64,000 nt of DNA from an uncultured Bacteroides sp. (GCA_944322355.1 CALUOT010000004.1:21370-85369), one strand, 5' to 3'; positions 9,041 to 18,893 are shown, numbered from the stretch's first letter. Program-made: numbers and translations. The notes: generated from the letters alone by a model not told the origin.

Positions 9041-9115
9041 GTTACTACCCTAAGGGTCGAATGTTAGTAACATAGAGGGGTAATGTTAGTAACCTTCGGC
9101 CCGAATGTTAGTAAC
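9041..9115 (-). repeat. 22-nt-period array, GTTACTAAC type, copy A
   Basis: Read on the minus strand: three GTTACTAAC words (9115-9107, 9093-9085, 9071-9063) and an inverted, one-mismatch copy GGTAGTAAC (9049-9041), all exactly 22 nt apart. A small hairpin, CAGAA-4 nt-TTCTG (9132-9145), precedes it. The array is nearly identical over about 80 nt to copy B at 50764-50838, which lies in the opposite orientation. It occupies the 253-nt gap between GH105 and rhaM. No clear promoter was found in this gap. Confidence 0.85.
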
Positions 9116-9193
9116 CTTCCGCTACCCCCTTCAGAAGGCATTCTGGACGGGGGGTAATCATTCCATGAAGAAGCAGTTAAAAATATGTACAAA

Positions 9194-10585
9194 TCATTCT
9201 ACATGGAATATCGGTTCGTTGGTCTTCTGCTCAGTGCGATAATACTGCACGGCACTATCGTTCATCTTGGGATGCTGTTGTTTCAGCAGCTTAATCATCT
9301 CAGCACCAGCCCAAATGACCGGACCATAGCCATGAGCTGCGTAAACATTGACCGGACGATAGTAATAGAAAGCAGGGTCGAAAGCCATACCCGTACCCAC
9401 ACAAGTACCGTCTACCTGTCCCTGGTCGGTGATTTGAGTAGATACGGCATGCCATCCCAACTGAACCACAGGACCATAGGCCATCGCATCGATCCAGCCC
9501 CGGTTAATGGCATGAGCCATGCAATAAACATAGAGGGCTGTAGCCGAAGTTTCCAGATAGGAATCGTTCCGGTCCAACAACTGATGCCAGAACCCTTCGC
9601 CACTCTGCAAAGCCGCCAAACCCCGTACATGCTCGCGGAATAAATTCATCAGGCGATCGCGTCCGGGATAGTCTTCGGGCAAAACATCCAGCACTTCGCA
9701 CATCGTAAGCAATGCCCAACCATTGGCACGTCCCCAATGAAATGCCGGATGGTCCTGCATGCCTTCCACCCAACCATGACGGAAGAGTTTCTTTTCAGGT
9801 ACCCACATACGCTCGGCAAACTGGAAAATCTGACGAAGCGCCTCGGCCTGACAAGCCGCCTTCTGCTCGCTGGCAATGAGGGAATAATAGGCAATGGGCG
9901 GAATACCCATAAACATATCGTCCAACCAAAGGGTGTTGTGCTGAGGACGGGTACGGGCAAAGGTGCCATCGGCCAATCGGTATTCTTTATGCAGAATAAA
10001 ATCCATATAATTCTGAATCAGGCCATCCAGCTTGAGCGACGGATCTTGCAACTGAGCCTTAATCATTGCGGCACACACAGCTCCCGCATCATCCAACGCA
10101 TGAGGAGTCAATATCTGTTTCATCTGCGGATCTACTTCTCCTTGGGTTTCCAGCACCCGACGGAAATGAGGCGCTACTTCAGCCAAGAACTGGAAACGCT
10201 CCCGCACGTAGTCTGAATAAGCCCGATCACCGGTAGCCTCGGCAGCTGCCAACATGGCCGAATAGGTGACTCCCCACTCGTAACTGGCCAAACGGAAAGC
10301 CCCTCTCTCCAACTGGGAGTTCACATCCAGCTTGGTATAATCCGTAATCTCCTTACCGGTATTTTTATCGACCACCCGTGTCGGTGTATTCTTCTCCAAG
10401 TAATGCAGAACCCGGTCCATATCGGTCTTTACCTCTTCCACAGTCAAAGCGCCATAAGGAACTTTATAAGCCGGCTGCAACAGATGCAGGGGAGTATTGG
10501 AATCGTTGATAACTTCTTTCTTCTGTGCGTGGGCACCGATGCCCGCTACTAACAACAAAGCGCACATCAAACTTACTTTCTTCAT
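9194..10585 (-). CDS. GH105 family unsaturated rhamnogalacturonyl/glucuronyl hydrolase
   Basis: A secreted or periplasmic enzyme of 463 residues with a clear signal peptide (MKKVSLMCALLLVAGIGAHA). The family removes the 4,5-unsaturated galacturonate that pectate and rhamnogalacturonan lyases leave at non-reducing ends. The (alpha/alpha)6-barrel landmarks are present: NTLWLDDMFMGIPPIAYYS (about 205-225) with the Asp pair, WGRANGWALLTMCEVL (about 285-300), FWHQLLD and TSATALYVYCMAHAI. The PL11 gene is 27 nt upstream. An unsaturated hydrolase directly after a lyase makes biochemical sense: it acts on PL11 products. The exact linkage preference cannot be read from sequence. Confidence 0.92.
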   Translation of the reverse strand: MKKVSLMCALLLVAGIGAHAQKKEVINDSNTPLHLLQPAYKVPYGALTVEEVKTDMDRVLHYLEKNTPTRVVDKNTGKEITDYTKLDVNSQLERGAFRLASYEWGVTYSAMLAAAEATGDRAYSDYVRERFQFLAEVAPHFRRVLETQGEVDPQMKQILTPHALDDAGAVCAAMIKAQLQDPSLKLDGLIQNYMDFILHKEYRLADGTFARTRPQHNTLWLDDMFMGIPPIAYYSLIASEQKAACQAEALRQIFQFAERMWVPEKKLFRHGWVEGMQDHPAFHWGRANGWALLTMCEVLDVLPEDYPGRDRLMNLFREHVRGLAALQSGEGFWHQLLDRNDSYLETSATALYVYCMAHAINRGWIDAMAYGPVVQLGWHAVSTQITDQGQVDGTCVGTGMAFDPAFYYYRPVNVYAAHGYGPVIWAGAEMIKLLKQQHPKMNDSAVQYYRTEQKTNEPIFHVE

Positions 10586-10612
10586 CTTATCTGTTCGTTT
10601 TAGTTATTAATC

Positions 10613-12508
10613 TTATTTCTCCTCAAAAAGATATCCCCGGAACTCTCCTTTTTTCAATTCGGGTCCCAAATAGAAACCGGGCTGAGTGGGCTGATTATAA
10701 GCCACATTCTGCGTAGCGATACTAATACGATAAACGGGATCTTCCAAGAAAGTATGGAAACGATAGTCCGTAGGAATGGTAGATACATACAGACGCAACT
10801 CGCTGTTGTCGGTGGTGCGCACCAATACTTCTTCGCGCCAGTCGCCTATGATATCGCCTTGCAGACAGGGATTGGACTTGGTTCCGTTGTTGAAAGCGCA
10901 TCCCTCGAAAGTAATCAAAGGACGGCATACGTCGGCTTCCCAATCAAACTTCGACACGGTATTGTGATCCAGCAGTTCGCGAAGCAAATCGCCATCCCAC
11001 CAAACAGCCATATTCACAGAAAGAGGTTTCACCTCCGAACGGATAACTTCCCCCTTCACATTGCGTACACCCCGTGAATCGGAAGACCACATCTCTACAC
11101 CCGGATTACGCGGGTCAATATCTGCAGCCATGCAACGACCTACATCAATCGAACTCTTTACTTGAGCAAGAATCTTCCCTGTCGCGGCATCCCGGAAAGT
11201 GGAACCGTCCTTGCGGTTCTCATGACTGGCCCATACCTGAAGACCTTTCAAATCGGGCAAGAAACAGGTGAGATGCATAGCGTCTCCATGTCCGAGACCT
11301 GTTGTATAGAGCCCTTGACCGTTGTGGTCGATAGCGCAGGAGCCGTATAAAATTTCATCGCAACCATCGCCATCCACGTCGCCTACACGCAAGTTGTGAT
11401 TACCCTGTCCGGAGTATCCTTCACAACCCGGATTGTTGCTGTCGAACACCCAACGCTGCTTCAAGTCTTTTCCATCCCAATCGAAGGCAGCCAACACGGC
11501 ACGGGTATAATACCCACGGCACATAATCACACTGGGATGAATGCCATCCAGATAGGCCACGCAAGCCAAGAAACGATCACTACGGTTGGCACGGTTGTCG
11601 CCCCAGTCGGCCAGATTGCCACGAGCAGGTACATAGTCGATAGTTTTCATCGCTGCCCCCGTCAGACCATTGAAAACGGTGAGGTATTCGTTCCCCGTCA
11701 GGATACGTCCTTGATTGACGGAAGTACGCCCCTTATTTCCCGGGACACCCGGTTCACGGTAATCGGCCGAAGCATCACCAATCACTTTGCCCGTACCGTC
11801 AACTGTACCATCAGAGGTTTTCATAACAACTTCGGCCCGTCCGTCACCATCAAGGTCGAACACCATAAACTGGGTGTAATGTGCACCAGCCCGGACATTG
11901 CGTCCCAAGTCAATACGCCAAAGTTTTTCGCCCGTCAGACGGTAGCAATCAAAATAGACATTGCCGGTATAACCATCGTGAGCATTGTCATGAGCATTCG
12001 AAGGGTCCCATTTCAGAATGATTTCGTAAGTACCATCTCCATCTACGTCGCCAATCGACGCATCATTAGCACTATAAGTATAGGTATCACCGGCAGGAGT
12101 CACGCCATCGGCCGGTTTGTCCAACGGAATGGGCAAATAGCCTACGGGAGCCTTGGCAGGCAACGTATAGGACTCACCAGCCAACTCTTTGCCATCCTGC
12201 ACCGGCTTCACGGTATATACGGCACCGGCTGACCCAGCCTGCGTATCCCGATAGAAAGTACCGGTATTTTGGGGTACTTCAGCAATCTGTTTCCCGTCAC
12301 GGTAGATACGGAAAGAGGTATTCATCGCATCGGACGACAAATAACGCCACGACACGCTGACGCCCGACTCACTATCACGCACAGCTATCACACCCCGTCC
12401 CAACTCCTCGCGCTGTAACTTGGAGTAGTCATAGTGGGGTTGTGCCAGACAAGCGGCTGCCATACAGCCCAACGCCCATACACATAAATGTCTTTTCATC
12501 AGGTTCAT
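10613..12508 (-). CDS. Rhamnogalacturonan lyase, PL11 (first copy)
   Basis: An exported endo-lyase of 631 residues cleaving the GalA-Rha backbone of RG-I by beta-elimination. After the signal sequence comes an Ig-like N-terminal part, then the eight-bladed propeller with calcium-binding DxDGDGxxE motifs (IGDVDGDGTYEIILKWDPSN, FDLDGDGRAEVVMK, GDVDGDGCDEILYG). The C-terminus, with SNPCLQGDIIGDWREEV and ending in NQPTQPGFYLG, is diagnostic for PL11. An ATG four codons in (12499) is an alternative start. GH28 is only 6 nt upstream and GH105 27 nt downstream, so the three are cotranscribed. A second PL11 at 19041-20936 is clearly divergent, which suggests different cell location or cleavage mode. 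Confidence 0.95.
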   Translation of the reverse strand: MNLMKRHLCVWALGCMAAACLAQPHYDYSKLQREELGRGVIAVRDSESGVSVSWRYLSSDAMNTSFRIYRDGKQIAEVPQNTGTFYRDTQAGSAGAVYTVKPVQDGKELAGESYTLPAKAPVGYLPIPLDKPADGVTPAGDTYTYSANDASIGDVDGDGTYEIILKWDPSNAHDNAHDGYTGNVYFDCYRLTGEKLWRIDLGRNVRAGAHYTQFMVFDLDGDGRAEVVMKTSDGTVDGTGKVIGDASADYREPGVPGNKGRTSVNQGRILTGNEYLTVFNGLTGAAMKTIDYVPARGNLADWGDNRANRSDRFLACVAYLDGIHPSVIMCRGYYTRAVLAAFDWDGKDLKQRWVFDSNNPGCEGYSGQGNHNLRVGDVDGDGCDEILYGSCAIDHNGQGLYTTGLGHGDAMHLTCFLPDLKGLQVWASHENRKDGSTFRDAATGKILAQVKSSIDVGRCMAADIDPRNPGVEMWSSDSRGVRNVKGEVIRSEVKPLSVNMAVWWDGDLLRELLDHNTVSKFDWEADVCRPLITFEGCAFNNGTKSNPCLQGDIIGDWREEVLVRTTDNSELRLYVSTIPTDYRFHTFLEDPVYRISIATQNVAYNQPTQPGFYLGPELKKGEFRGYLFEEK

Positions 12509-12514
12509 TGCTAT

Positions 12515-13894
12515 TTACTTTTGTTTGTAGTTATACTGTAAGTTTGTTTCTTCTACTTGCTCGGCATGCACCACGTTTCCAACGAACTTGGTGACTTCAC
12601 CGACCCGTACATTGCTAATTTCGATGTTTCGCATCGGCAAGCGTGAGTCGCCCTTCAAGTCGTAGATGGCTTCTGTACGTTCGCACAAAATGCTGTCCAC
12701 ATGGATACCGTCGATGCGGGTGATACTGTCCTTATACGTTGGCACCAGGTCGCGCCACTGGTATAGGACATCGGTATCGACCTCCAACACACGCTGCATC
12801 CGCCCGCCTTGGATACCTTTCACCCAGATGTTCTCAATGAAGCCACCACGACGATGGTTGGTCTTGGCAAATATCAGGCGGAACACCGTGTCGGCAGCTT
12901 GACAATCGTGCATGTACACATTGCGGATTCCCCCTGAAATTTCGCTACCGATACCCAGCAATGTATGCGCACGGACTATCTGGCAATCACGGACCACGAT
13001 GTTCTCCGTCGGGCTGTTCAGCCGCCAGGCATCCTGATTACGACCGGCCTTGATAACCACCCCGTCATCTCCCTGGTCGAAGCGGCATTTTTCCACCAAC
13101 ACGTTGCGGCTCATCTCCAAGTCAATGCCGTCGTTGTTATGCCCGTGGGCACGGACATCGAGGTTACGCACTAGAGCACCGTCACACAGGTAAAGGTGAA
13201 TGGTCCAGAAGGGGCTTTGGTCTATCTTAAAGCCGTCGAGAAGGACATTACGGCAGCGATTGAAGTGCAATAAATGGGGGCGCAAGTGATTCTCCCCTTC
13301 AGCCATCTGGCGTTGCTCCACGGGGACGTCGGTCGAAGCCATTGTGTAGAGTTTACGCAAGGCATCAAGGTGAGGTTCGGGACGACCGAACCATGTGCGC
13401 CATGTGTCCATCTTCGGCGCCAACAGCCCTTCACCCGTCACAGCAATGTTCTCGCAATCGTAAGCATAAAGCAAGGGGGAATAGTTGTAGCACTCCATGC
13501 CCTCCCACGAAGTGGGCACAGCAGGAAGATAGTCTTCCGGACGGTCGGTGAAACGAAGCACGGAACCGGGTGACAAGTAGAGGTTGACGTTACTGCGCAG
13601 ATGCACAGGCCCTGTCAGCCATTCGCCGGCAGGCACCACCACGCGGCCTCCACCGGCTTCGTGGCAGGCTTGGATAGCGCGAGCTATGGACTCGGTGTTC
13701 AGGGCACCGCTGTCAGTCCGGGCACCGTAGTCAGTAATCGGAAAGTCCCGTGCAGGAAAGACGTATTCGCGTATCGGCTCCATCGGAAAAGGAGCTTCCA
13801 CCGCCACCTCGCGATAAGTGGCAGTCGTAGGCCCACAGGAGGCTGCTAACAGCCATCCGCAGGCAAACAGGGTCATAGTCAGATAGTTCTTCAT
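12515..13894 (-). CDS. GH28 polygalacturonase-like lipoprotein
   Basis: A glycoside hydrolase of 459 residues, probably a lipoprotein (LLAASC lipobox, Cys20). GH28 enzymes hydrolyse GalA linkages in homogalacturonan or RG-I. The right-handed beta-helix core shows NNDGIDLE in place of the classical NTDGID, the catalytic QGDDGVVIKAG, a degenerate GHG region (RAHTLLGIGSEISGG) and FAKTN in place of RIKT. These variants are usual in Bacteroides GH28 enzymes acting on RG-I rather than plain polygalacturonate. It is packed between the PL26-like gene (62 nt) and PL11 (6 nt). The substrate assignment to RG-I comes from context. Confidence 0.92.
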   Translation of the reverse strand: MKNYLTMTLFACGWLLAASCGPTTATYREVAVEAPFPMEPIREYVFPARDFPITDYGARTDSGALNTESIARAIQACHEAGGGRVVVPAGEWLTGPVHLRSNVNLYLSPGSVLRFTDRPEDYLPAVPTSWEGMECYNYSPLLYAYDCENIAVTGEGLLAPKMDTWRTWFGRPEPHLDALRKLYTMASTDVPVEQRQMAEGENHLRPHLLHFNRCRNVLLDGFKIDQSPFWTIHLYLCDGALVRNLDVRAHGHNNDGIDLEMSRNVLVEKCRFDQGDDGVVIKAGRNQDAWRLNSPTENIVVRDCQIVRAHTLLGIGSEISGGIRNVYMHDCQAADTVFRLIFAKTNHRRGGFIENIWVKGIQGGRMQRVLEVDTDVLYQWRDLVPTYKDSITRIDGIHVDSILCERTEAIYDLKGDSRLPMRNIEISNVRVGEVTKFVGNVVHAEQVEETNLQYNYKQK

Positions 13895-13956
13895 GGGTTA
13901 CTAAGTTAGTATTTTATTCGTTAACTGAAAAATAAAAGTTATCTAAAAGCCTTCTA

Positions 13957-16900
13957 TCAGTCAATGGGAATAACCTCCAGCATATAGATGGCATCGAGGC
14001 TCCAAGTAGCCGCATCGTTAGTGCTGACAGCGGGACACTCGTCCATCGGCGCAGGCACCAAGGGGGGCATCACAGGACGTGTCTCCAAGCGAGTTCCTCC
14101 CGTCCAGGAAGCATCGCGCCATAGGTCGTCCCACGCTTCGCGGGCTTTGGCCTCATCGCGCAAATGATAGGCGGCATAAGCCTGTAGACGACCGATGCGG
14201 AAACGGTTGTGACGCAACTCCCAAGCCTTCTGTTTGTAAAGGGCGGCATGGTCCAGCCACGTATCACGCCACTCGGGCAAGTCAATCATACGCATCATCT
14301 CGTTCATCACTTCAAAGCCTCCCATGATGGTCATCAAGTGGTTAGTAGACTGTAGCTTGGGGTCACATTCGGTAGTAATAATGCCCGTAGCGGGGTCGAA
14401 TCCCAAAGCCGTAGGGCCTGTGAAAGTCCGGCTTGGCAGAGCGGCGATGCTCTTCATGCCGGCCACAATCTTATCCCGGTAAGCCGTATTGCGTGTACGC
14501 TCCCACTCGGTCATCCAGTTGCCTGCATAAGCCAACCAGTCGGGACCGATGCGAAGACGGGCCGGAGCAGTGCAAGGATACTGCTCGCGGGGTTGAGCAA
14601 GACGCATGGGGTCGAGGGTATAGAGTTTCTGCTCGGCATCCTTTACTTCGCTCATCAAGTCACCAGCACGTTCGTCAGTCGTCAAGTAGTAGTAGAAACG
14701 GTTCCACGCGGCCTGACTGATACGGGCTTCCTTGGCACCACATCCCCAATGGCTCACGTTGTGCCGACTGCCCAGCCCGGCATTGGGACCGATGTGATAG
14801 ACATCCACCTCCGTCGTATGCCGTGTCATGGCTTCGGCCATCCGCCAGATGTCAGCCCGCCCGCTGCGGAGGAAGTTGTACCAGAGCCACATGTTGGAAG
14901 CGAGTTCGGTATTGTCCCAGGCATAGCCGCCGATGTCGTATCGCCAAGTGTGGCGCACGGGATCGTAAGCGTGCATCACGTCGCCGTAGTTCCAGAAGCC
15001 ATACCACTTGTTTTGCTCAATGGCCTTCCGGTAGAAGTCGATATAAGCCTCCAATCGGTCTTCCACCTGCGTACGGAACGGTGTACTACGATCGGGTAAG
15101 CTCCATACGCCAAAAGCCTCCCGGTCGTGCAGATAGCGAGGTACCGGCATCAACACTCCGGACTCCGAACACTGATGAGCCGTTTGGGCAAAAGCTTCTT
15201 TGCCGGCATAGCCGCCTTGAGGCAACAGGGTGAGTGTCGTAGTGCGTGCCACGCCGTAGGGAGTACTCAGTCCCTCTTGCACATCTTCGTAGCTGGCATT
15301 GAGGTCGTGAGCCACATTATCATAGTGACGCAGATCCATCGGTTCGCTATCGGGACTCCAAAGCCAAGCCGTCAACGTAGCAGTTCCAGTCTTGGCACCC
15401 TCAATCTCGATGGACGAAGGATAAGATTGCCAGAAGTCGTGCAGACAGATGCCCATTCCGCCCGATACGTCGCCTACAAAAGCATAGCCATTGCTGCGCG
15501 TACCGCTGAAGGTACCTATCCAAGGATTGTCCGCATTAGCCCGCTTACGGATAGAGAAGGCATCTGCCGTGAGTTGTGACAGACGATAACCATCCCACGA
15601 AGCCCAGTGCTTGAGCAAATTCTGCCCTTTCTCGTCGAAAGCATCTGCCTCAGGCACCCGCTTCCCTTCCATCTGCAACTGCTGCATCAAAGGTGTCCGC
15701 TTATCTTTTTCCTCGGGAAGCGATAACACCCGGCGTCCCACCAAAGGTTGCACCGGCTCGCTCCACACTCCCCCGTCAGCACACGAGAAAGCTACATGGC
15801 GATTGTAAAGGGCTTCACGCATGGGTACCTCCATCCGTATCCCCAAGGAGCGGATAAAGTCTTTCTTCTCGTCTCCGTCGAACACGAAGCTGTGTACCAT
15901 CTTCACCTGTCCGCTACCCGCATAAAAGTAAAGCCGCACGACAAAGGGCAACCATTCGCGTCCGTCGCCCTGATGTACGCCTTCCAGCTTGACTACCGCC
16001 CGGATGTCACCGGCACGCTCCACACAAGCTGACTTCAACTCACTCACATAATGGGAAAAAGAGACTCCCGAAGCCCCTTCCTGCCAAGGCTCGCTCTGCG
16101 TACTACAGACCAAACGCCCATGCGTTCCCACACAGACTCCGTTATAGCGCAGACTATCCCACAGGTACTCTCCCCGACGGGATATGTAAGCCGACAATAC
16201 ACCGGTTTCTATCCGAATGCCTTCGTCCGTTTCCACAACCGAAAGCTTGGGGGAAGCCGCTTCGTCCTTTTTCTTCTTGGTTTTCTTGGCAGCTTTCATC
16301 AGTACCGGTTCAGCGTCTGTAGCAGGTACGACACCGGCTACTCCCAACCATTTCACCGAACCATCAGGCCAATAAGCCAACGGCCAAGTATCTACAGCCA
16401 CTTCCCGGTCTGCCCCTACCTGTAACTTCCAAGTTTCACCTTCCCTGGCATAGCCTTCATCGAAAGGTACCCCGAAACTGACTGCTTTCTCCGAAGCCGG
16501 TTTTTCACCTATCCAATGCAAAGCCACCTGTTCCGGCTGCAAAGGTTCCGAATGATAGCGGAAGTTCGTAATCTGTGTGCGTGACAAGGTGGTGCGGAAT
16601 CCAAACCAGCCTTCGGTCAGAGGCTGTGCATCGCGGAAGTCGACCAAACGTTCTCCATCAATTTCGTAGCACACTCGCTTCCCATCGCCGGTAATCTTAA
16701 TATGGTACCAACGATTGGCCTCCAATAGATGTTCCTTATCCTTATATTCTTTCAAAATGGCCGGACGCGCTTTGGCATCAGTCACTCCGGCTTCATTGCC
16801 ATCGTACCGACGGAAGCGGGTGGTCGAATTATGATTCCCCCCATAGCCCAAGTAATAAAGCTGGAGGGAATAGCAATTCAGGAAAATGCCGCTACGCCAT

Positions 16901-17259
16901 TTTTCCCGTTTCCACAGGTTATCGGGATACTTCGGGTCAGAAGCCATCCAGAAGCAGTTCAGGTCACTCAAGCGGTCACCTTCTTCCCGCACTACGACAC
17001 GGGCATCGTACTCAATGGTCACCCGGCCACTCATCTTCTCCTTCAGCCACAGGGTGAGTCCCTTGGGAGATACAATCTCCGCCGTATCGCCCCGGAACGT
17101 CACCTCATAGTCGGGCGACTCCGACTCCACTTTCCAATATCGCTTAAAGTCTTTCTCGCCCAACCCACGGGGCTGCCACTCCTGCGCCTGCACAGTCCAA
17201 GCACTCCACAGGAGCCCTATGATTATCATCCAATTCTTCATGCTGTGTTCATTCTTCAT
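13957..17259 (-). CDS. DUF6250 plus exo-rhamnogalacturonan-lyase-like protein (PL26/PcRGLX type)
   Basis: A large exported protein of 1100 residues. After the signal peptide, an N-terminal DUF6250-type beta-sandwich (about 24-240, with LNCFWMASDP, NRWYHIKITGDG and TEGWFGFRT) is joined to a region resembling fungal exo-rhamnogalacturonan lyase (RIFT-barrel-like part with WPDGSVKWLG, about 285-310, then an alpha/alpha-toroid C-terminal half with WNYGDVMHAYD and LGSRHNVSHWGCG). A Lys-rich linker KKTKKKK lies between. It would release disaccharides from RG-I ends. The start overlaps the CE12 stop as ATGA, which indicates translational coupling; an ATG six codons later (17241) is an alternative. 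The family call rests on remembered domain architecture, so catalysis is likely but not proven. Confidence 0.75.
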   Translation of the reverse strand: MKNEHSMKNWMIIIGLLWSAWTVQAQEWQPRGLGEKDFKRYWKVESESPDYEVTFRGDTAEIVSPKGLTLWLKEKMSGRVTIEYDARVVVREEGDRLSDLNCFWMASDPKYPDNLWKREKWRSGIFLNCYSLQLYYLGYGGNHNSTTRFRRYDGNEAGVTDAKARPAILKEYKDKEHLLEANRWYHIKITGDGKRVCYEIDGERLVDFRDAQPLTEGWFGFRTTLSRTQITNFRYHSEPLQPEQVALHWIGEKPASEKAVSFGVPFDEGYAREGETWKLQVGADREVAVDTWPLAYWPDGSVKWLGVAGVVPATDAEPVLMKAAKKTKKKKDEAASPKLSVVETDEGIRIETGVLSAYISRRGEYLWDSLRYNGVCVGTHGRLVCSTQSEPWQEGASGVSFSHYVSELKSACVERAGDIRAVVKLEGVHQGDGREWLPFVVRLYFYAGSGQVKMVHSFVFDGDEKKDFIRSLGIRMEVPMREALYNRHVAFSCADGGVWSEPVQPLVGRRVLSLPEEKDKRTPLMQQLQMEGKRVPEADAFDEKGQNLLKHWASWDGYRLSQLTADAFSIRKRANADNPWIGTFSGTRSNGYAFVGDVSGGMGICLHDFWQSYPSSIEIEGAKTGTATLTAWLWSPDSEPMDLRHYDNVAHDLNASYEDVQEGLSTPYGVARTTTLTLLPQGGYAGKEAFAQTAHQCSESGVLMPVPRYLHDREAFGVWSLPDRSTPFRTQVEDRLEAYIDFYRKAIEQNKWYGFWNYGDVMHAYDPVRHTWRYDIGGYAWDNTELASNMWLWYNFLRSGRADIWRMAEAMTRHTTEVDVYHIGPNAGLGSRHNVSHWGCGAKEARISQAAWNRFYYYLTTDERAGDLMSEVKDAEQKLYTLDPMRLAQPREQYPCTAPARLRIGPDWLAYAGNWMTEWERTRNTAYRDKIVAGMKSIAALPSRTFTGPTALGFDPATGIITTECDPKLQSTNHLMTIMGGFEVMNEMMRMIDLPEWRDTWLDHAALYKQKAWELRHNRFRIGRLQAYAAYHLRDEAKAREAWDDLWRDASWTGGTRLETRPVMPPLVPAPMDECPAVSTNDAATWSLDAIYMLEVIPID

Positions 17260-18893
17260 TTAACATACTCTTTCAACGGACAATCGGTCTGCTTCAAGCC
17301 TTCGGCAACGCTTTGCGCATTCAGGCGAGCTCCCTTCAACGAGGTATGCGTATGGTCGCGCTTGAAGTACTCCGACACGACACGCAGCCCTTGGTTGTAG
17401 CCCATCTCCTGGAACTTATCACCCGAAATCTTATTCAAGTCGATAAACCAAGCACCGGCACGTTCAGCTGCTTCGCGCGTCCAGGCTCCAAATGACTTCG
17501 TGTTGCGCTCTATCTGTCCGTTGTCGAACTTGTTGCGGGGCGTATGGCTCAATACGATGGGATAAGCCCCTTTCTCCTTCACATCCATGATGAACTTCCG
17601 CAAGTACCAGCCGAAGGTATAGATGACCTGATACTTACCGGTCTTCTCCATCAGGAACACACGACTCTCATCGCCGGCTCCCGGCAACTCAGCACGTGCC
17701 TTGCCCGTATTGATGTCGCCGGCATCGTTGTGTCCGAACTGAATCAGCACGAAGTCGCCCGGCTGCAAGGCATGGTACACGCTGTCCCAACGGCCCTCGT
17801 CCAGATAGGTCCGGGCACTGCGGCCTGCCATGGCACAATTAGCTACCGTGATGCGAGTGGTGTCGAGCACTTCGGCAAACACACTGCCCCAGCCCCACAT
17901 GCTGTCGCCCCGGTCCTGATTGCGCACCGTACTGTCGCCCACGGTGAATACCACCGGACAGCCTTCCTTACGGGTCACGCGAGCCGACTTGTCCTCCACC
18001 GGCTTCAGATACTCAGCCAACTTCAGCTTCTTATAGTTACGGATACCCTCGGCGGCCGATTCGGCATTCACCCGGGCACCGAACTCGCTGGTGTGGATGC
18101 GGTCCAGATAGAACATATACTTCACCTTCTCCTTGCCGAATGCCTCGAACTTACGAGCCGTGATTTCGTTCAAGTCGATGAAAGGAATGCGCTCTTTCTT
18201 GGCCACCTGCTTGGCCCAGAGGCCAAACGTCTCGTTCACACGGGTGATGATGGTACTGTCGGCATCGTCCCACGCATTGCGGGGCGTGAGCGACATCAGG
18301 ATGGGATGGGCTCCACGCGCTTTCACATCGCGGATGAAGCGACGCATGTATTCGCCATAGGTGTAGACCGTCTCCTTCACGCCCGTCTCCTTGATGGTCA
18401 CTTCCAACGAATCCTTGCCGATGCCGGGGATGGAAGCCCGCGCCCGTCCGCTGTCATAGGGGCCGTTGTCGTTGTGTCCCAGTTCGATGATGACCCAGTC
18501 GCCCTTGCGGATGCCCTTCAGCACATCGGGCCACAAACGATTGTAGAACGTACGGCTGCTGGTGCCGCCCAAGGCATGGTTCTCCACCGTGATGCGGTTC
18601 TCGTCGAAATATTCATGAGCAAAGTAGCCCCAGCCCCACTGGCCGTTGTTCCCGTTGCCCAGCGTACCGGTACGCATCGTGCTGTTGCCCACGAGGAACA
18701 ACACCGGGTTGTCGCCCTTGCGACTTGAGCCCGCTACGGGACGTGCCGTCCGCGCCTTGTTCAGGCTGTCCAACGTATTGTCTATCACTTGGTTCACGTC
18801 CTTCATCGGAGCGGCCACCTTGTTTTGCGCGGAAACGTTCCAGCCCAAACTGAGACTGAAACAGATACCCGCCATAATCATCTTACGTTTCAT
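17256..18893 (-). CDS. Tandem-domain rhamnogalacturonan acetylesterase (CE12 x2)
   Basis: An exported SGNH-type esterase of 545 residues that removes acetyl groups from galacturonate in RG-I so lyases can act. Two complete CE12 domains follow the signal peptide. Domain 1 has GNSTMRTG, GGTSSRTF, LGHNDNGP and DRIHTSEFGAR. Domain 2 has GDSTVRNQ, AGRSARTY, FGHNDAGD and DHTHTSLKGAR. Ser, Gly, Asn and the Asp-His pair are kept in both, so both look active. Most CE12 proteins have one domain. Tandem forms may target two acetylation positions. It is translationally coupled to the PL26-like gene and separated from PL11 upstream by a strong nested hairpin. Confidence 0.92.
   Translation of the reverse strand: MKRKMIMAGICFSLSLGWNVSAQNKVAAPMKDVNQVIDNTLDSLNKARTARPVAGSSRKGDNPVLFLVGNSTMRTGTLGNGNNGQWGWGYFAHEYFDENRITVENHALGGTSSRTFYNRLWPDVLKGIRKGDWVIIELGHNDNGPYDSGRARASIPGIGKDSLEVTIKETGVKETVYTYGEYMRRFIRDVKARGAHPILMSLTPRNAWDDADSTIITRVNETFGLWAKQVAKKERIPFIDLNEITARKFEAFGKEKVKYMFYLDRIHTSEFGARVNAESAAEGIRNYKKLKLAEYLKPVEDKSARVTRKEGCPVVFTVGDSTVRNQDRGDSMWGWGSVFAEVLDTTRITVANCAMAGRSARTYLDEGRWDSVYHALQPGDFVLIQFGHNDAGDINTGKARAELPGAGDESRVFLMEKTGKYQVIYTFGWYLRKFIMDVKEKGAYPIVLSHTPRNKFDNGQIERNTKSFGAWTREAAERAGAWFIDLNKISGDKFQEMGYNQGLRVVSEYFKRDHTHTSLKGARLNAQSVAEGLKQTDCPLKEYVK

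Noticed and set aside
9041-9115. CRISPR array
   Set aside because: The 22-nt periodic arrays have only 9-nt conserved words and four to six units, the last inverted. There are no cas genes and no unique spacers of 30 nt or more.
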